Shown: piece after piece, positions 1 through 8,503 of the stretch
How the letters are laid out: each line of letters starts with the position of its first letter
How positions within the stretch are numbered: position 1 is the first letter of the stretch
Origin: a virus
Direction: 5' to 3' (one strand)
Virus record (IMG/VR): IMGVR_UViG_3300008448_000392
Span: 1 to 31,356 of that record
Length of the DNA: 31,356 nt
Program-made: the position numbers and the translations under genes
Notes under the pieces: model-generated
What the model was told of the DNA's origin: nothing
Database searches by the model: none
What the model saw: the letters and a program-made list of their open reading frames with translations, nothing else

Positions 1-928
1 CAGGACCAGCTAATCCTCCAGGACCGCCGGGACCGCCAGGACCTGCTGCACCGCCAGGACCGCCAGGGCCTCCAGGACCCGCAGCGCCGCCTGGTCCGCC
101 TGGTCCGCCTGGTCCGCCAGCACCACCGGGACCTCCTGCGCCTCCGGAACCACCTGGACCGCCAGTTCCTCCAGTAAACGTACCGCCGCCATTATCGACA
201 ACTGTAATTAGTCCAGTTACTGCAGGAACTGCAAACGAAACTCCGCCTGTACCGCCTGTACCTCCAGCATTGCCTGGATTGCCTACTGTTCCATTATTTC
301 CTGGACCACCAGTACCACCAGCTGTACCATTATTTCCTGGACCGCCTGTGCCGCCTGCATTGCCTGGTGTACCATTAGTAGCGTTATTACCGAACGAACC
401 AGGACCACCTTGATTTCCTGGACTACCGTTAGAATTTAGATTAGCTGCACCACCAGATCCGCCAGCGCCAGAACTTCCTGGATTACCAGGTGTACCACCA
501 GCTCCAGCATTTCCGGGAGTACCAGTATTACCAGGATTTCCGGGAGTCCCAGAAGCACCAGTATTTCCAGTTGTTCCAGCAGCGCCCGGATTGCCTGTAT
601 TTCCTGGATTGCCTGCTGTACCCGGATTGCCTGTTGTACCAGTATTACCAGCGGCTCCTGGATTACCTGCTGTACCAGAATTACCTGTATTTCCTATTCT
701 ACCTGTAATCGTATTGTTGTTGTCGATATAAACAAAAGACCCACCTTTGAAATTTCCAACATCGAAAGCTGGAGTTGAAGGTGAGTTAGAAGTTACTGCT
801 GCGTTGATAAAACAAAGCAAGTTTAGCGGATAGTTTGGGCTACCCGCTTGCGTATACAGATTATAGTTAGATGCAGCATTGCTGATCGTAACAACTTTTG
901 TTGGGCGTGCTAGAAATCCTAGAAACAT
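1..928 (-). CDS. Collagen-like glycine-rich fibre/adhesin protein (C-terminus beyond window)
   Basis: An open frame runs from ATG at 928 to the left edge with no stop, giving at least 309 codons; the 3' end lies outside the window. Residues 1-78 (beginning MFLGFLARPTKVV) are non-repetitive and resemble the short N-terminal module seen ahead of glycine-rich phage tail proteins. From about residue 79 the protein is almost pure Gly-X-Y triplets, first rich in Asn, Thr and Pro (GNPGNT type), then rich in Gly-Gly-Pro, with breaks near residues 160-185 and 235-255. Such stretches form collagen-like triple helices or polyglycine-II bundles; T4-like gp38 adhesins use the latter. A ribosome site AAGG lies 7 nt before the ATG, and the fibre gene ends 3 nt upstream. 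I infer a distal fibre or receptor-binding role from position and composition; no binding domain is visible. Confidence 0.8.
   Translation of the reverse strand, partial: MFLGFLARPTKVVTISNAASNYNLYTQAGSPNYPLNLLCFINAAVTSNSPSTPAFDVGNFKGGSFVYIDNNNTITGRIGNTGNSGTAGNPGAAGNTGTTGNPGTAGNPGNTGNPGAAGTTGNTGASGTPGNPGNTGTPGNAGAGGTPGNPGSSGAGGSGGAANLNSNGSPGNQGGPGSFGNNATNGTPGNAGGTGGPGNNGTAGGTGGPGNNGTVGNPGNAGGTGGTGGVSFAVPAVTGLITVVDNGGGTFTGGTGGPGGSGGAGGPGGAGGPGGPGGPGGAAGPGGPGGPGGAAGPGGPGGPGGLAGP
2..694 (-). repeat. Gly-X-Y coding repeat tract
   Basis: Degenerate 9-bp-phase coding repeat (glycine codon every third codon) inside the collagen-like gene. The left part (about 2-165) is dominated by GGP/GGA triplets, while the right part (about 450-694) has GNP, GNT and GTA triplets. 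The alternate frames here also lack stops, which creates spurious ORFs on both strands. Confidence 0.85.
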
Positions 929-931
929 TTC

Positions 932-1801
932 TTACCTTACATCTGGGAGATAAGATCCATACATCTTTGAACCATCAGAGAAGAATGTGAAGATATCTAC
1001 TGCACCAACAGCTGTCGATAGAACAGGAGCAGTTTGAGCGGTCCACTTGAAGTTACCATTCCATGTAAGCGTATAGCTTCCTGTGCCGCCCTGTACAACG
1101 CGGAGAATATATGTACCGACCTTTTGATTAGTTGGAGCAGCAATCGTGCGAGAAGCACCAAGAGTTACTGTGGCTACGCGACCGAGCGCAGTATCCCAAG
1201 AGATTGTAGCTGCGTCTGTAAGCGTTTGATTGAGAGCGTTTGATTTGTCGGTTGTTGTGCCGTTGAGTGTTGTATTACCACCGACAAACAAGTTAGTCGA
1301 AACTGTTGCACGACCGTTGACACCAAACCAACCAGTGGCGTTGGCAAGTTTACCAGCAGCACCAATAGTTGTGTTGCCTGATACGGTTAGATTGTTGTCG
1401 ATAGTTTGACGACCAGTAACCGCAAGAAGACCAGTAACTGATGCTGTTTTACCAGCGGCACCAAGATTTGTATTACCAGAAACCGTCAAGTTTGTAGTAA
1501 TCGACTGTGTACCGGTATGAGAGATTGCGCCAGTTGTTGTAATTGTTTTACCAGCAGCACCTAGGGTTGTATTACCTGAAACCGTAAGATTGGTTCCAAC
1601 TGTAGCACGACCAGAAGCGGCAAACAAACCAGTAACAGTAGCCGTGCCCTTTGCAGTAAATGCTACGTTAGAAGTTAGTGTATTGGCATAAAGAGATGAT
1701 TCGTTGATAGCAAACGCATTCAGACGGACAAACCCGATATTGGTGCGAGTGCGCCACGTATCAAAAGTATTAGTAAGTTCTACTGCAGGAATTACAGCCA
1801 T
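932..1801 (-). CDS. Repeat-containing tail fibre protein
   Basis: 289 residues. The central part holds 33-residue repeats, each containing a NLTVSGNTTLGAAGK-like core; three full copies and one partial copy start with GRATVGTN, GTQSITTN, GRQTIDNN and GRATVSTN. The last ~100 residues (from about NQTLTDAATISWD to the end) match a C-terminal module I recognise from many phage fibre and structural proteins, with the patterns VTLGASRTIAAPTN, GTYILRVVQGGTGS and FKWTAQTAPVLST. Repeats with conserved Gly/Asn turns suggest a trimeric beta-helical shaft followed by a globular tip. A ribosome site AGGAT precedes ATG 1801, and a TATAAATA octamer on the same strand lies about 70 nt upstream. The role in host recognition is inferred from architecture and from its place at the end of the baseplate operon. 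Confidence 0.75.
   Translation of the reverse strand: MAVIPAVELTNTFDTWRTRTNIGFVRLNAFAINESSLYANTLTSNVAFTAKGTATVTGLFAASGRATVGTNLTVSGNTTLGAAGKTITTTGAISHTGTQSITTNLTVSGNTNLGAAGKTASVTGLLAVTGRQTIDNNLTVSGNTTIGAAGKLANATGWFGVNGRATVSTNLFVGGNTTLNGTTTDKSNALNQTLTDAATISWDTALGRVATVTLGASRTIAAPTNQKVGTYILRVVQGGTGSYTLTWNGNFKWTAQTAPVLSTAVGAVDIFTFFSDGSKMYGSYLPDVR
1331..1660 (-). repeat. ~99-bp (33-codon) tandem coding repeats in the fibre gene
   Basis: Three and a half imperfect copies of a 33-codon unit; the shared text on the plus strand is of the form ccagcagcaccaa..gttgtattacc followed by accgt(t/a)ag. The boundaries given are approximate. Confidence 0.7.
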
Positions 1802-1804
1802 TGG

Positions 1805-2023
1805 TTATCCTATCTTATCTAAAATGCGCTGCATGAGCGTTTTGAGTTCTGACATTTCTTGTTTCATATTATTTATATCATCGAAGGCTTGATCGATTTC
1901 TCGATGCTTAGCCTTTTGTTTTTTATAGGCGCTTAGAGCATCTATATTGGTATTCAAGATAGCCTGAGTTCCCATATCACGGATCAAATCAGGGTTATCT
2001 TGAACTTTCGCAATTTTTTTCAT
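1805..2023 (-). CDS. Small coiled-coil protein, unknown function
   Basis: 72 residues, highly charged. The C-terminal half (about AFDDINNMKQEMSELKTLMQ) has heptad-like spacing of hydrophobic residues, so a short coiled coil is likely. No signal peptide or membrane segment is visible. The gene sits 3 nt after the giant structural gene and 3 nt before the fibre gene, in the same operon, with an AGGT ribosome site before ATG 2023. It could be a trimerising connector or a fibre-assembly chaperone, but I do not recognise the family. A TATAAATA octamer lies inside it and probably serves the next gene. Confidence 0.6.
   Translation of the reverse strand: MKKIAKVQDNPDLIRDMGTQAILNTNIDALSAYKKQKAKHREIDQAFDDINNMKQEMSELKTLMQRILDKIG
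1870..1877 (-). promoter_or_regulatory. Candidate T4-type late promoter ahead of the fibre gene
   Basis: Exact TATAAATA on the minus strand, about 69 nt upstream of the fibre ATG at 1801. It overlaps codons for Asp-Ile-Asn-Asn of the small coiled-coil ORF, so chance is possible, but orientation and distance fit a late promoter. Confidence 0.5.
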
Positions 2024-2026
2024 ATT

Positions 2027-5000
2027 TTATACCTGCAATGCAATTGCTCTCAAATCTTTGACTCTTGGCGGGTTAGTGCTTGAGCTATTGACTAGAACAA
2101 TCTTGATGGCAAAATACTTGAACCCAGTAAAGCGAGCTTTTGCTGTATTACGATATTCAACCACACCCGTTGCGCTATTCGCACCAAACTTATAAGGTGA
2201 TCCAGATGAAGCTGAATATGTAGGTGTCTTATATACAAGCTCGATGAAGTTGTTTCTATCTTCATTGCTTGAATATAGAGTAGCCGAGCTAAAGCCTTGT
2301 CCTGTATCCAGATCCATTAGAATCCAACGAGTATCACCAAAAGTATCGCTATCATCTGCGCTCAGAATCTTATAGTAAACAAGAATGTCTGAACTTGTTG
2401 GCTTATAAGCTGTTAGATATACACGAAGGTCTTCAGCATCCTGACCGTCAGCCAAAGTTACCGTTCTTGTAATATAACGAACCTTTGAGTTGCCTCCGTT
2501 CTTTACATACTCTTCTGATGTTCCAATTTCACCGCTTGTGCTAATCAAATTGTGTGTTGAATGCAGAGATAGTCTGCCCAAGTCGATTGCAGGAGAAGCA
2601 ACCTTGTTGCGACCTGTAAGTTCATACTTGATTTCAACAGAACGTCTTGCCCCCATTGTAGCTGAAGAAGCAGCCGTATTTGATTCGACACTACGCGACA
2701 AATGATATCTTGGCGTAGAGAACTCTGTATCACCGTTGATATTCAACTTGAAGAATGATGTATCGCGCGTGCTTGTAGATGTTGCCATCTTAGCATAAGC
2801 TTGAACATCGTTGTTCGATGGTAAAATCATATTTGTAATTAGATTCACGTTGTCCATCGTCGTATTCACAAAGGTTACAATACGTGCTGTATACCCGTTT
2901 GACTGACCTCTAATATAAGAATCAGCAAGGAAGTAACGAGCATTTGAAAATGATCCACCACTCTCTACATAAGATGTATTAGCGATGACCAATCTTGTAT
3001 TGGCATAATCAATTGAGTTGTAGTAGTAAATACGACCAACCGGATAAGTTGTTATAGTTGTATTAGACGTACCTTTGATCTCACCGTTTAGTGCAGTTGT
3101 TGAAGAGGTATTCGCAATTCGAATACGAACCTTTTCTCCGCCAACAAACTTATTGCTTGTAGAAACATCGCGAACCGTAATACGATTTGCAGCCAAGCTA
3201 ATAATCTTACCAGTTGCGCCAGAAGTAATACCCTGAGCAAAAGCAGAGTTATTAGCAACGTGCAAATTGATAACTGTTGTATTTGCAGCACCAAAAGCAA
3301 ACTTACCTATAATTGTTGTCTGACCATGAACAACTTCACCAGCGCGATCCAGAGGACCAGTTGTATTGGCAATTACAACTGTATCAAAGTTTGGATTCTT
3401 TACAATCAAGTTGCCTACATTTGAAGTATCAAACTCAGCATAGTAAGCTGTAAACTTCAAATCTTCGTCCTGAACTGGTGTAAAGTTTCGGTCATTTGCA
3501 GACGTAAACAAGAATCCTGTTGCAGGCTGGGTTGAGATACGGTTGCCAGTTCTAATATCACTTTCACCAAGAACTGCAGTCCAAATTGTCACATTTGGAT
3601 TATTAGCTGCTGGACCAATAACAATTGCATATTCTGTTTCGTCAGACAGATAAACTGGCGCAGGGAAATAAACTGGTGTTGGTGCCGATGAATCTGTACT
3701 TAGATTGATATCATCAGCAGCCAGTGAAACTTTAGCATATGGAAGTGTACGACGTGTAATCTGACCAGTTAGATTATCAACTTCGCGAAGCTCAACAATT
3801 ACTGGAAGTGTTGGATGCTTTGTTGCGAAGAACAAATCAAACTTTGTTAGATACATGCCAGATGTATTGATCTTTGCTGTCTGACGGCCTGTTACAAGGA
3901 ATGTCTGAGCAAGCGGATCTTGATCATTAGATGGCGGCGGATCATTATCTTCTTCGGGTTCTGGATCAGGTGTTGGAATAACTTCTGAACCAATTAGATT
4001 TGATCCGGAGGCAGTTGATGACGACGAGACAGAACCTTGTGTAGTTTTGGTTAGAGCAGTTTGGGTAATCGATACAGACTTGGTTGTAACAGTCAACGCC
4101 GATACTTCATTAGCCAAACCTTCAGCAGAATACTGAGCTTCAGCCGATGTCGTATATTGGCCTGAAATAGAAGAATTGGTTGGGTTATCAACCATACGCA
4201 AACGCTTAGTTCCTGTACGGAACTTTAGATTGGCGTCATTTGGTAAACGGAATACAGCATACGCATTACCGTTGGCATCAGAGTATAGAGCACTACCTTC
4301 CGCTGCGGCAGGAGTAATAGCGTTACCGTTTGTATCTCTTAACCCACTGCTATACTCTGCTGCAGTTAGAGGTGTAATATATGCACTTACATTTACATCA
4401 TCGAAGAACGAGTATAGTTGGCTTGATGCTTTCATACCTGAGAGAGATACAAATATCATACGCGAACGCATGAACGGAACAATACTAGTATCTTTTACAA
4501 CATTACCAAATGACTGAGTATTGGTATTGATTGCAATACCCGTTTGATTACCAGTCTGTGTTGTTTGTGTCTGTTGTGTAGATGTTGTCGTTGTTGTATA
4601 GTCTTGATACGTGTTCATGAAGTTGCCTTCTTGAACAGTATGTTGACCCGTATTTGTAGTTGTGCTTGTTACAACTGGCTGACCAACAAACGAAGTTACA
4701 GCAGCGTTCCAAGTCGCAGGCCATGTTGATGCGAGATATTGCCAAGCATCGGTATTTTGATCCAGTGTAATGTTTGTTGCAGGAGACTGGATTGTATCGC
4801 ACCAGTAATCACTATCTGGTGTTAGAATCATTGTTCCCTTATACTTCCAGGAACCACCGGATGTATTACGAGTTGTTGTGGCGTATGGCTGCTGAACAAG
4901 AACTTTGTGTGCATAAGGCAGAGTAACCAGACTATCTGGGGATGTCATTGCCTTGACAGCAGAGATTGTTGTGCTTCCGCCGTCAGTTGAGGTAATGGCT

Positions 5001-8000
5001 ACAGAAACAGCAAAGTTACCTGTAGCATCTTCAACATAGATGCGATTACCAACCTTGTTACGGATTTTAGCGCTGAATGCACCAGAAGTTACAGTCGCAC
5101 CAGCAAGGAATGTTGTTGACGATGGTGTAGCTGCCAGAGTAATACGCTGATCTCTTGCAATACCAGCTGGTGTTACGTTCGAACGAACAATATTCGATGA
5201 GTTAGACGTATAGACTAGCGGAAGCTCGTTGACTTCAGCTTTTGGACGAAGATTACCCAAAGCAGGATCAACCGCAGCATTATAGTCTGGATCAAATACG
5301 TTACCAATAGCGTGATTGATAAACGCGTCGATAAGCATACCGTTCTTGAAACGATTTAGACCGTTTGCATCTTGAACCAGCATATCACGTGCGCTCTTTT
5401 CGAGCAGATTCAATGATGTATAGTATTCCAGACGGTCGATGCGCTGAGCAATCTGACCGATATCTTTCATAGTATAACGACGATTGTTGATCTTGCGAAC
5501 AGAGTTTGTAATATCTGGACGACCAATTCTACGACCTACCTGCTCTGGCAGAGAAGGATAAGCTGCAATATTTACAAATGCCAACGGCATCACATCTTCA
5601 GGAACAGTTGGAGTAACTGGTCTATTCGAAGATACACCGCGTGTTATCTGCAACTTGCCCAGTGGGGTCAAGCCAACAACATCAACACGAGGCAGATAGT
5701 AGCTAAGATCAGTTGTAAAATCTTCACCAGGCGGCGGGAAGTGCAGACCATTAGTTGGAAGCACAAATGTATTTGACGTCTTCGGATTGATAGCTAAACT
5801 ACCAGCCGAAAAAGTTGTAATAACATTAGCACCAGTAACCGTATCTGTCATACGAGGACGATTGTCGATACAGTCGCGAAGATTGTATTTTTCGCCAGTT
5901 GTTGGCGAAGTAAAGATAGGAATCTCGTAGGTATAAATCTTCGAAGAATCCGTACCAGCTGTTGTATCGTTAACTGGATATGAATCTACAGAGAAGTAAC
6001 CTCTACCAGCAGAAGAATGTGTAAAGTAGTCAAGCTTGACTAGCAGACGATCTGTAGAACCGATAGTAAGTGAGCTTGTTGATTTCTTTACAAGTCTAGC
6101 ATGACTATAGTAGCCATCGAGCATACCGCTATCAAGCGTAAAGTGTGATGTTACATCTTTACCTTCGGTTGCAGCACTAAAGTTTGATCCTGACTTCTGA
6201 CGAACTTCTACAAGCTTGAAGCCGTCTGATACACCAAGATTCCATGGACCAGTTGTATTAGCCACATAAGAAGTACCGCCGCCGGCGTTGATACGAATAC
6301 CAACGTAAATACCACGCACAACCGACTTAGATTCTTCTTGCCCATCAACTTTATTCAGTCGTGCAATTACAGTAGCATTGAATGAATTGCTGAGAGTTCC
6401 TTCCTGAAGAGAAAGTCTTGCTGATGTTGTTGAAATAACATTAGCTTGACGACTAAGACCGCTTTTTCCTACTCCGCCAAAGTCAAGAACTTGACCAGAG
6501 TAAATTCTCTTGTGGAAATTTTTTCCAGCGCCAGCAGAGCCAGATGTAGGTTTAGCAAGATTGATTGTTGTACCGCTAACACCAGTTACAACAAAGTCGC
6601 CGCCTTGTGTATGAATATTGATAATATCGCCAGGGCTTACCTTTGTATCAATCGTAGCCGAAGCGGTTACGGTATTTGAACCGGTTGTTGTTAGAGTTTC
6701 TGCAAAGACTGAAGTATTCGAGTTGCCGCGTGCAACAACATAGAAGTTTGCACGAGCCGCATCGTCGCTAAGAGTTCCAGATCCTTCAAACTCTCCATCA
6801 GAACTAGTTCCAAAATTAGAAATACCGTTAGTATCAAAGCTGGTATTGATTGATTTATAGAACCAATAGTCGTTATTTACAATATTGATTGAGTTACGAA
6901 GTCTTCTTGTAGCTGTTGTTGGTAAACGGAATACAGCGCGATCAAACGAAGAATCGAATGTGTTTGCACTTAGATTGATGTCTGTCGTCCCAAAAATATT
7001 AGCTTTACCAAGAGCAAAAGATGCACCAGGATTATAACCAACAGACTTGACATTCTTGAAAGAATATCCAGCAGACATACTGATATCTGTTAGATACATC
7101 TTATACTGACCGCCTGGAGTACCAGGAGTTCCTGTGTAATACTTCAAGGCGCGAACACGCGCAGTTCCAATTTGATTACCGCGGAAGTTGGCAGAAAGGA
7201 ATCCTGGACCAGAAGTGGTAGAAGAACCAATAGTATTGGCGCACTGATCGCGAAGCGATACAATACTCTGACGATCCAGATCCCAGTTACCAACAACGTT
7301 GTTTACGATAATATAGTTACCGTAATCTGCATATCCCTTAGCAGACTCAATCTCTTGAAAGTCGATACCCTTTTCAGTCGATACGTTTGTTGAAACAATT
7401 TTATCAACATCGTAACCCTTGACATATGCTTTACCTGGATCTGCTGTAACAGCGATAAGGAAAGTATTGCCGCCTTGCGCTGCAGTATATACACCGCCGT
7501 TATTAGCTGCTCTTAGATGTTCGCGAGTATTGACAGCAAAGCCGCTTACAATATAGTTTCCAGACTCGTCGAATGTACGCTGAGCCATATAATCGCGGAT
7601 TTGTGCATACTGTGTACGATTAGATACAGACTGTACAACACCGTTCTTGACCTGCATCAATTCGACAAATGTATTTGACAGAGCTGCAGTAAGAGAATAT
7701 GATCTGATAGGTGCTTCGAGCTTCAGGCGAGCGGCACCAGGAGCAGCATAGTTATACGAGCCTGATGCAGGATCAAGCAGAGAAGTATCAGTAATTTCTG
7801 TTACAATTGTTTCGCTTACATCAAAGCCTACGCGCGCAGAACCTAGATTGTCATACTTGCTAACAATAACTGTTTGAGTAGGAACACGAATGAAATGGTC
7901 TTTGGCAAAAACAATACCAGCTTGGAAAGTAGCTGCTGTACCCGTTCCAATAGCACCAGTTGTATGAGCACCAAAAGTAGCAGGAATAGCGTTTGCAGAG

Positions 8001-8491
8001 TAAACTGTTCCGCCAACTGTATTGATAATTTCATTGTTAGCAAAGTAGCGATAGCCCGTTGTAGTATTAGCTGCCTGATACTTTACATAGATTGTTTTGA
8101 AGTTTGGTGTATTAGCTTCTGATCCATCGCTAACATTTACAACTGTAGCAATAACACCAGAAGTAGCACCCTTGACTGTTTTGTTCAAAAAGTTTGAAAC
8201 TGTAACCGAAGCGCCTGTTGAATTTTTGTCGCGCAGCTTTACAAAGTTATAACTGGTATCAAACTGCATTTCCAAGCCGCGAACTGTTGAGCCCTCTTGG
8301 AAAATATGCGAAGCGAAACGATCAATCTGATTTTGAAGGATCGTTTGCATCTGTGTAAGTTCGCGCGCCTGTACCGCCAAACCCGGACGGAACAAAATGC
8401 GATGGAAGTTCTTTGCCTCATCAAAGTCGTCGTAGTAAGGAGCTACGTTGAAGTTCGTTGAGAGCGTGACGTTATTAGCTTCTGCAGCCAT
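2027..8491 (-). CDS. Giant baseplate/virion structural protein (DUF4815-like)
   Basis: 2154 residues. The N-terminus (YYDDFDEAKNFHRILFRPGL, then AVQARELTQMQTILQNQIDR) is the characteristic start of the DUF4815 structural family found in marine T4-like phages. Further landmarks are a region near residues 1040-1100 (RRYTMKDIGQIAQRIDRLEYY), a Thr/Gln-rich linker near 1300, the segment RSRMIFVSLSGMKASSQLYS near 1350, an Asp/Pro-rich linker near 1510, and from about 1523 (DPLAQTFLVTG, FDLFFATKHPTLPVIVELRE) a beta-rich domain widespread in phage structural proteins. Short Gly-Ala-Thr modules recur along the chain. A GGAAGG ribosome site precedes ATG 8491, 12 nt after gp8. It occupies the place of T4 genes 9-12, between wedge and fibre, so I infer a peripheral baseplate or fibre-anchoring role. 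Confidence 0.85.
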   Translation of the reverse strand: MAAEANNVTLSTNFNVAPYYDDFDEAKNFHRILFRPGLAVQARELTQMQTILQNQIDRFASHIFQEGSTVRGLEMQFDTSYNFVKLRDKNSTGASVTVSNFLNKTVKGATSGVIATVVNVSDGSEANTPNFKTIYVKYQAANTTTGYRYFANNEIINTVGGTVYSANAIPATFGAHTTGAIGTGTAATFQAGIVFAKDHFIRVPTQTVIVSKYDNLGSARVGFDVSETIVTEITDTSLLDPASGSYNYAAPGAARLKLEAPIRSYSLTAALSNTFVELMQVKNGVVQSVSNRTQYAQIRDYMAQRTFDESGNYIVSGFAVNTREHLRAANNGGVYTAAQGGNTFLIAVTADPGKAYVKGYDVDKIVSTNVSTEKGIDFQEIESAKGYADYGNYIIVNNVVGNWDLDRQSIVSLRDQCANTIGSSTTSGPGFLSANFRGNQIGTARVRALKYYTGTPGTPGGQYKMYLTDISMSAGYSFKNVKSVGYNPGASFALGKANIFGTTDINLSANTFDSSFDRAVFRLPTTATRRLRNSINIVNNDYWFYKSINTSFDTNGISNFGTSSDGEFEGSGTLSDDAARANFYVVARGNSNTSVFAETLTTTGSNTVTASATIDTKVSPGDIINIHTQGGDFVVTGVSGTTINLAKPTSGSAGAGKNFHKRIYSGQVLDFGGVGKSGLSRQANVISTTSARLSLQEGTLSNSFNATVIARLNKVDGQEESKSVVRGIYVGIRINAGGGTSYVANTTGPWNLGVSDGFKLVEVRQKSGSNFSAATEGKDVTSHFTLDSGMLDGYYSHARLVKKSTSSLTIGSTDRLLVKLDYFTHSSAGRGYFSVDSYPVNDTTAGTDSSKIYTYEIPIFTSPTTGEKYNLRDCIDNRPRMTDTVTGANVITTFSAGSLAINPKTSNTFVLPTNGLHFPPPGEDFTTDLSYYLPRVDVVGLTPLGKLQITRGVSSNRPVTPTVPEDVMPLAFVNIAAYPSLPEQVGRRIGRPDITNSVRKINNRRYTMKDIGQIAQRIDRLEYYTSLNLLEKSARDMLVQDANGLNRFKNGMLIDAFINHAIGNVFDPDYNAAVDPALGNLRPKAEVNELPLVYTSNSSNIVRSNVTPAGIARDQRITLAATPSSTTFLAGATVTSGAFSAKIRNKVGNRIYVEDATGNFAVSVAITSTDGGSTTISAVKAMTSPDSLVTLPYAHKVLVQQPYATTTRNTSGGSWKYKGTMILTPDSDYWCDTIQSPATNITLDQNTDAWQYLASTWPATWNAAVTSFVGQPVVTSTTTNTGQHTVQEGNFMNTYQDYTTTTTSTQQTQTTQTGNQTGIAINTNTQSFGNVVKDTSIVPFMRSRMIFVSLSGMKASSQLYSFFDDVNVSAYITPLTAAEYSSGLRDTNGNAITPAAAEGSALYSDANGNAYAVFRLPNDANLKFRTGTKRLRMVDNPTNSSISGQYTTSAEAQYSAEGLANEVSALTVTTKSVSITQTALTKTTQGSVSSSSTASGSNLIGSEVIPTPDPEPEEDNDPPPSNDQDPLAQTFLVTGRQTAKINTSGMYLTKFDLFFATKHPTLPVIVELREVDNLTGQITRRTLPYAKVSLAADDINLSTDSSAPTPVYFPAPVYLSDETEYAIVIGPAANNPNVTIWTAVLGESDIRTGNRISTQPATGFLFTSANDRNFTPVQDEDLKFTAYYAEFDTSNVGNLIVKNPNFDTVVIANTTGPLDRAGEVVHGQTTIIGKFAFGAANTTVINLHVANNSAFAQGITSGATGKIISLAANRITVRDVSTSNKFVGGEKVRIRIANTSSTTALNGEIKGTSNTTITTYPVGRIYYYNSIDYANTRLVIANTSYVESGGSFSNARYFLADSYIRGQSNGYTARIVTFVNTTMDNVNLITNMILPSNNDVQAYAKMATSTSTRDTSFFKLNINGDTEFSTPRYHLSRSVESNTAASSATMGARRSVEIKYELTGRNKVASPAIDLGRLSLHSTHNLISTSGEIGTSEEYVKNGGNSKVRYITRTVTLADGQDAEDLRVYLTAYKPTSSDILVYYKILSADDSDTFGDTRWILMDLDTGQGFSSATLYSSNEDRNNFIELVYKTPTYSASSGSPYKFGANSATGVVEYRNTAKARFTGFKYFAIKIVLVNSSSTNPPRVKDLRAIALQV

Positions 8492-8503
8492 GATACCTTC
8501 CGA

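Noticed and set aside
10-708. ORFs of 63 and 72 codons on both strands
   Set aside because: They are other frames of the Gly-X-Y repeat tract; their composition follows the repeat and they have no ribosome sites.
1331-1660. CRISPR-like array
   Set aside because: The repeat period is 99 bp in coding frame with variable positions at wobble bases; it is a protein repeat.
2025-2032. TATAAAAT as a late promoter before the 72-residue gene
   Set aside because: Differs from the octamer in the critical 3' part and overlaps the start codon region, so transcription would begin inside the gene.
4176-4517. 113-codon plus-strand ORF
   Set aside because: Lies wholly inside the giant minus-strand gene, with no ribosome site and no recognisable sequence.
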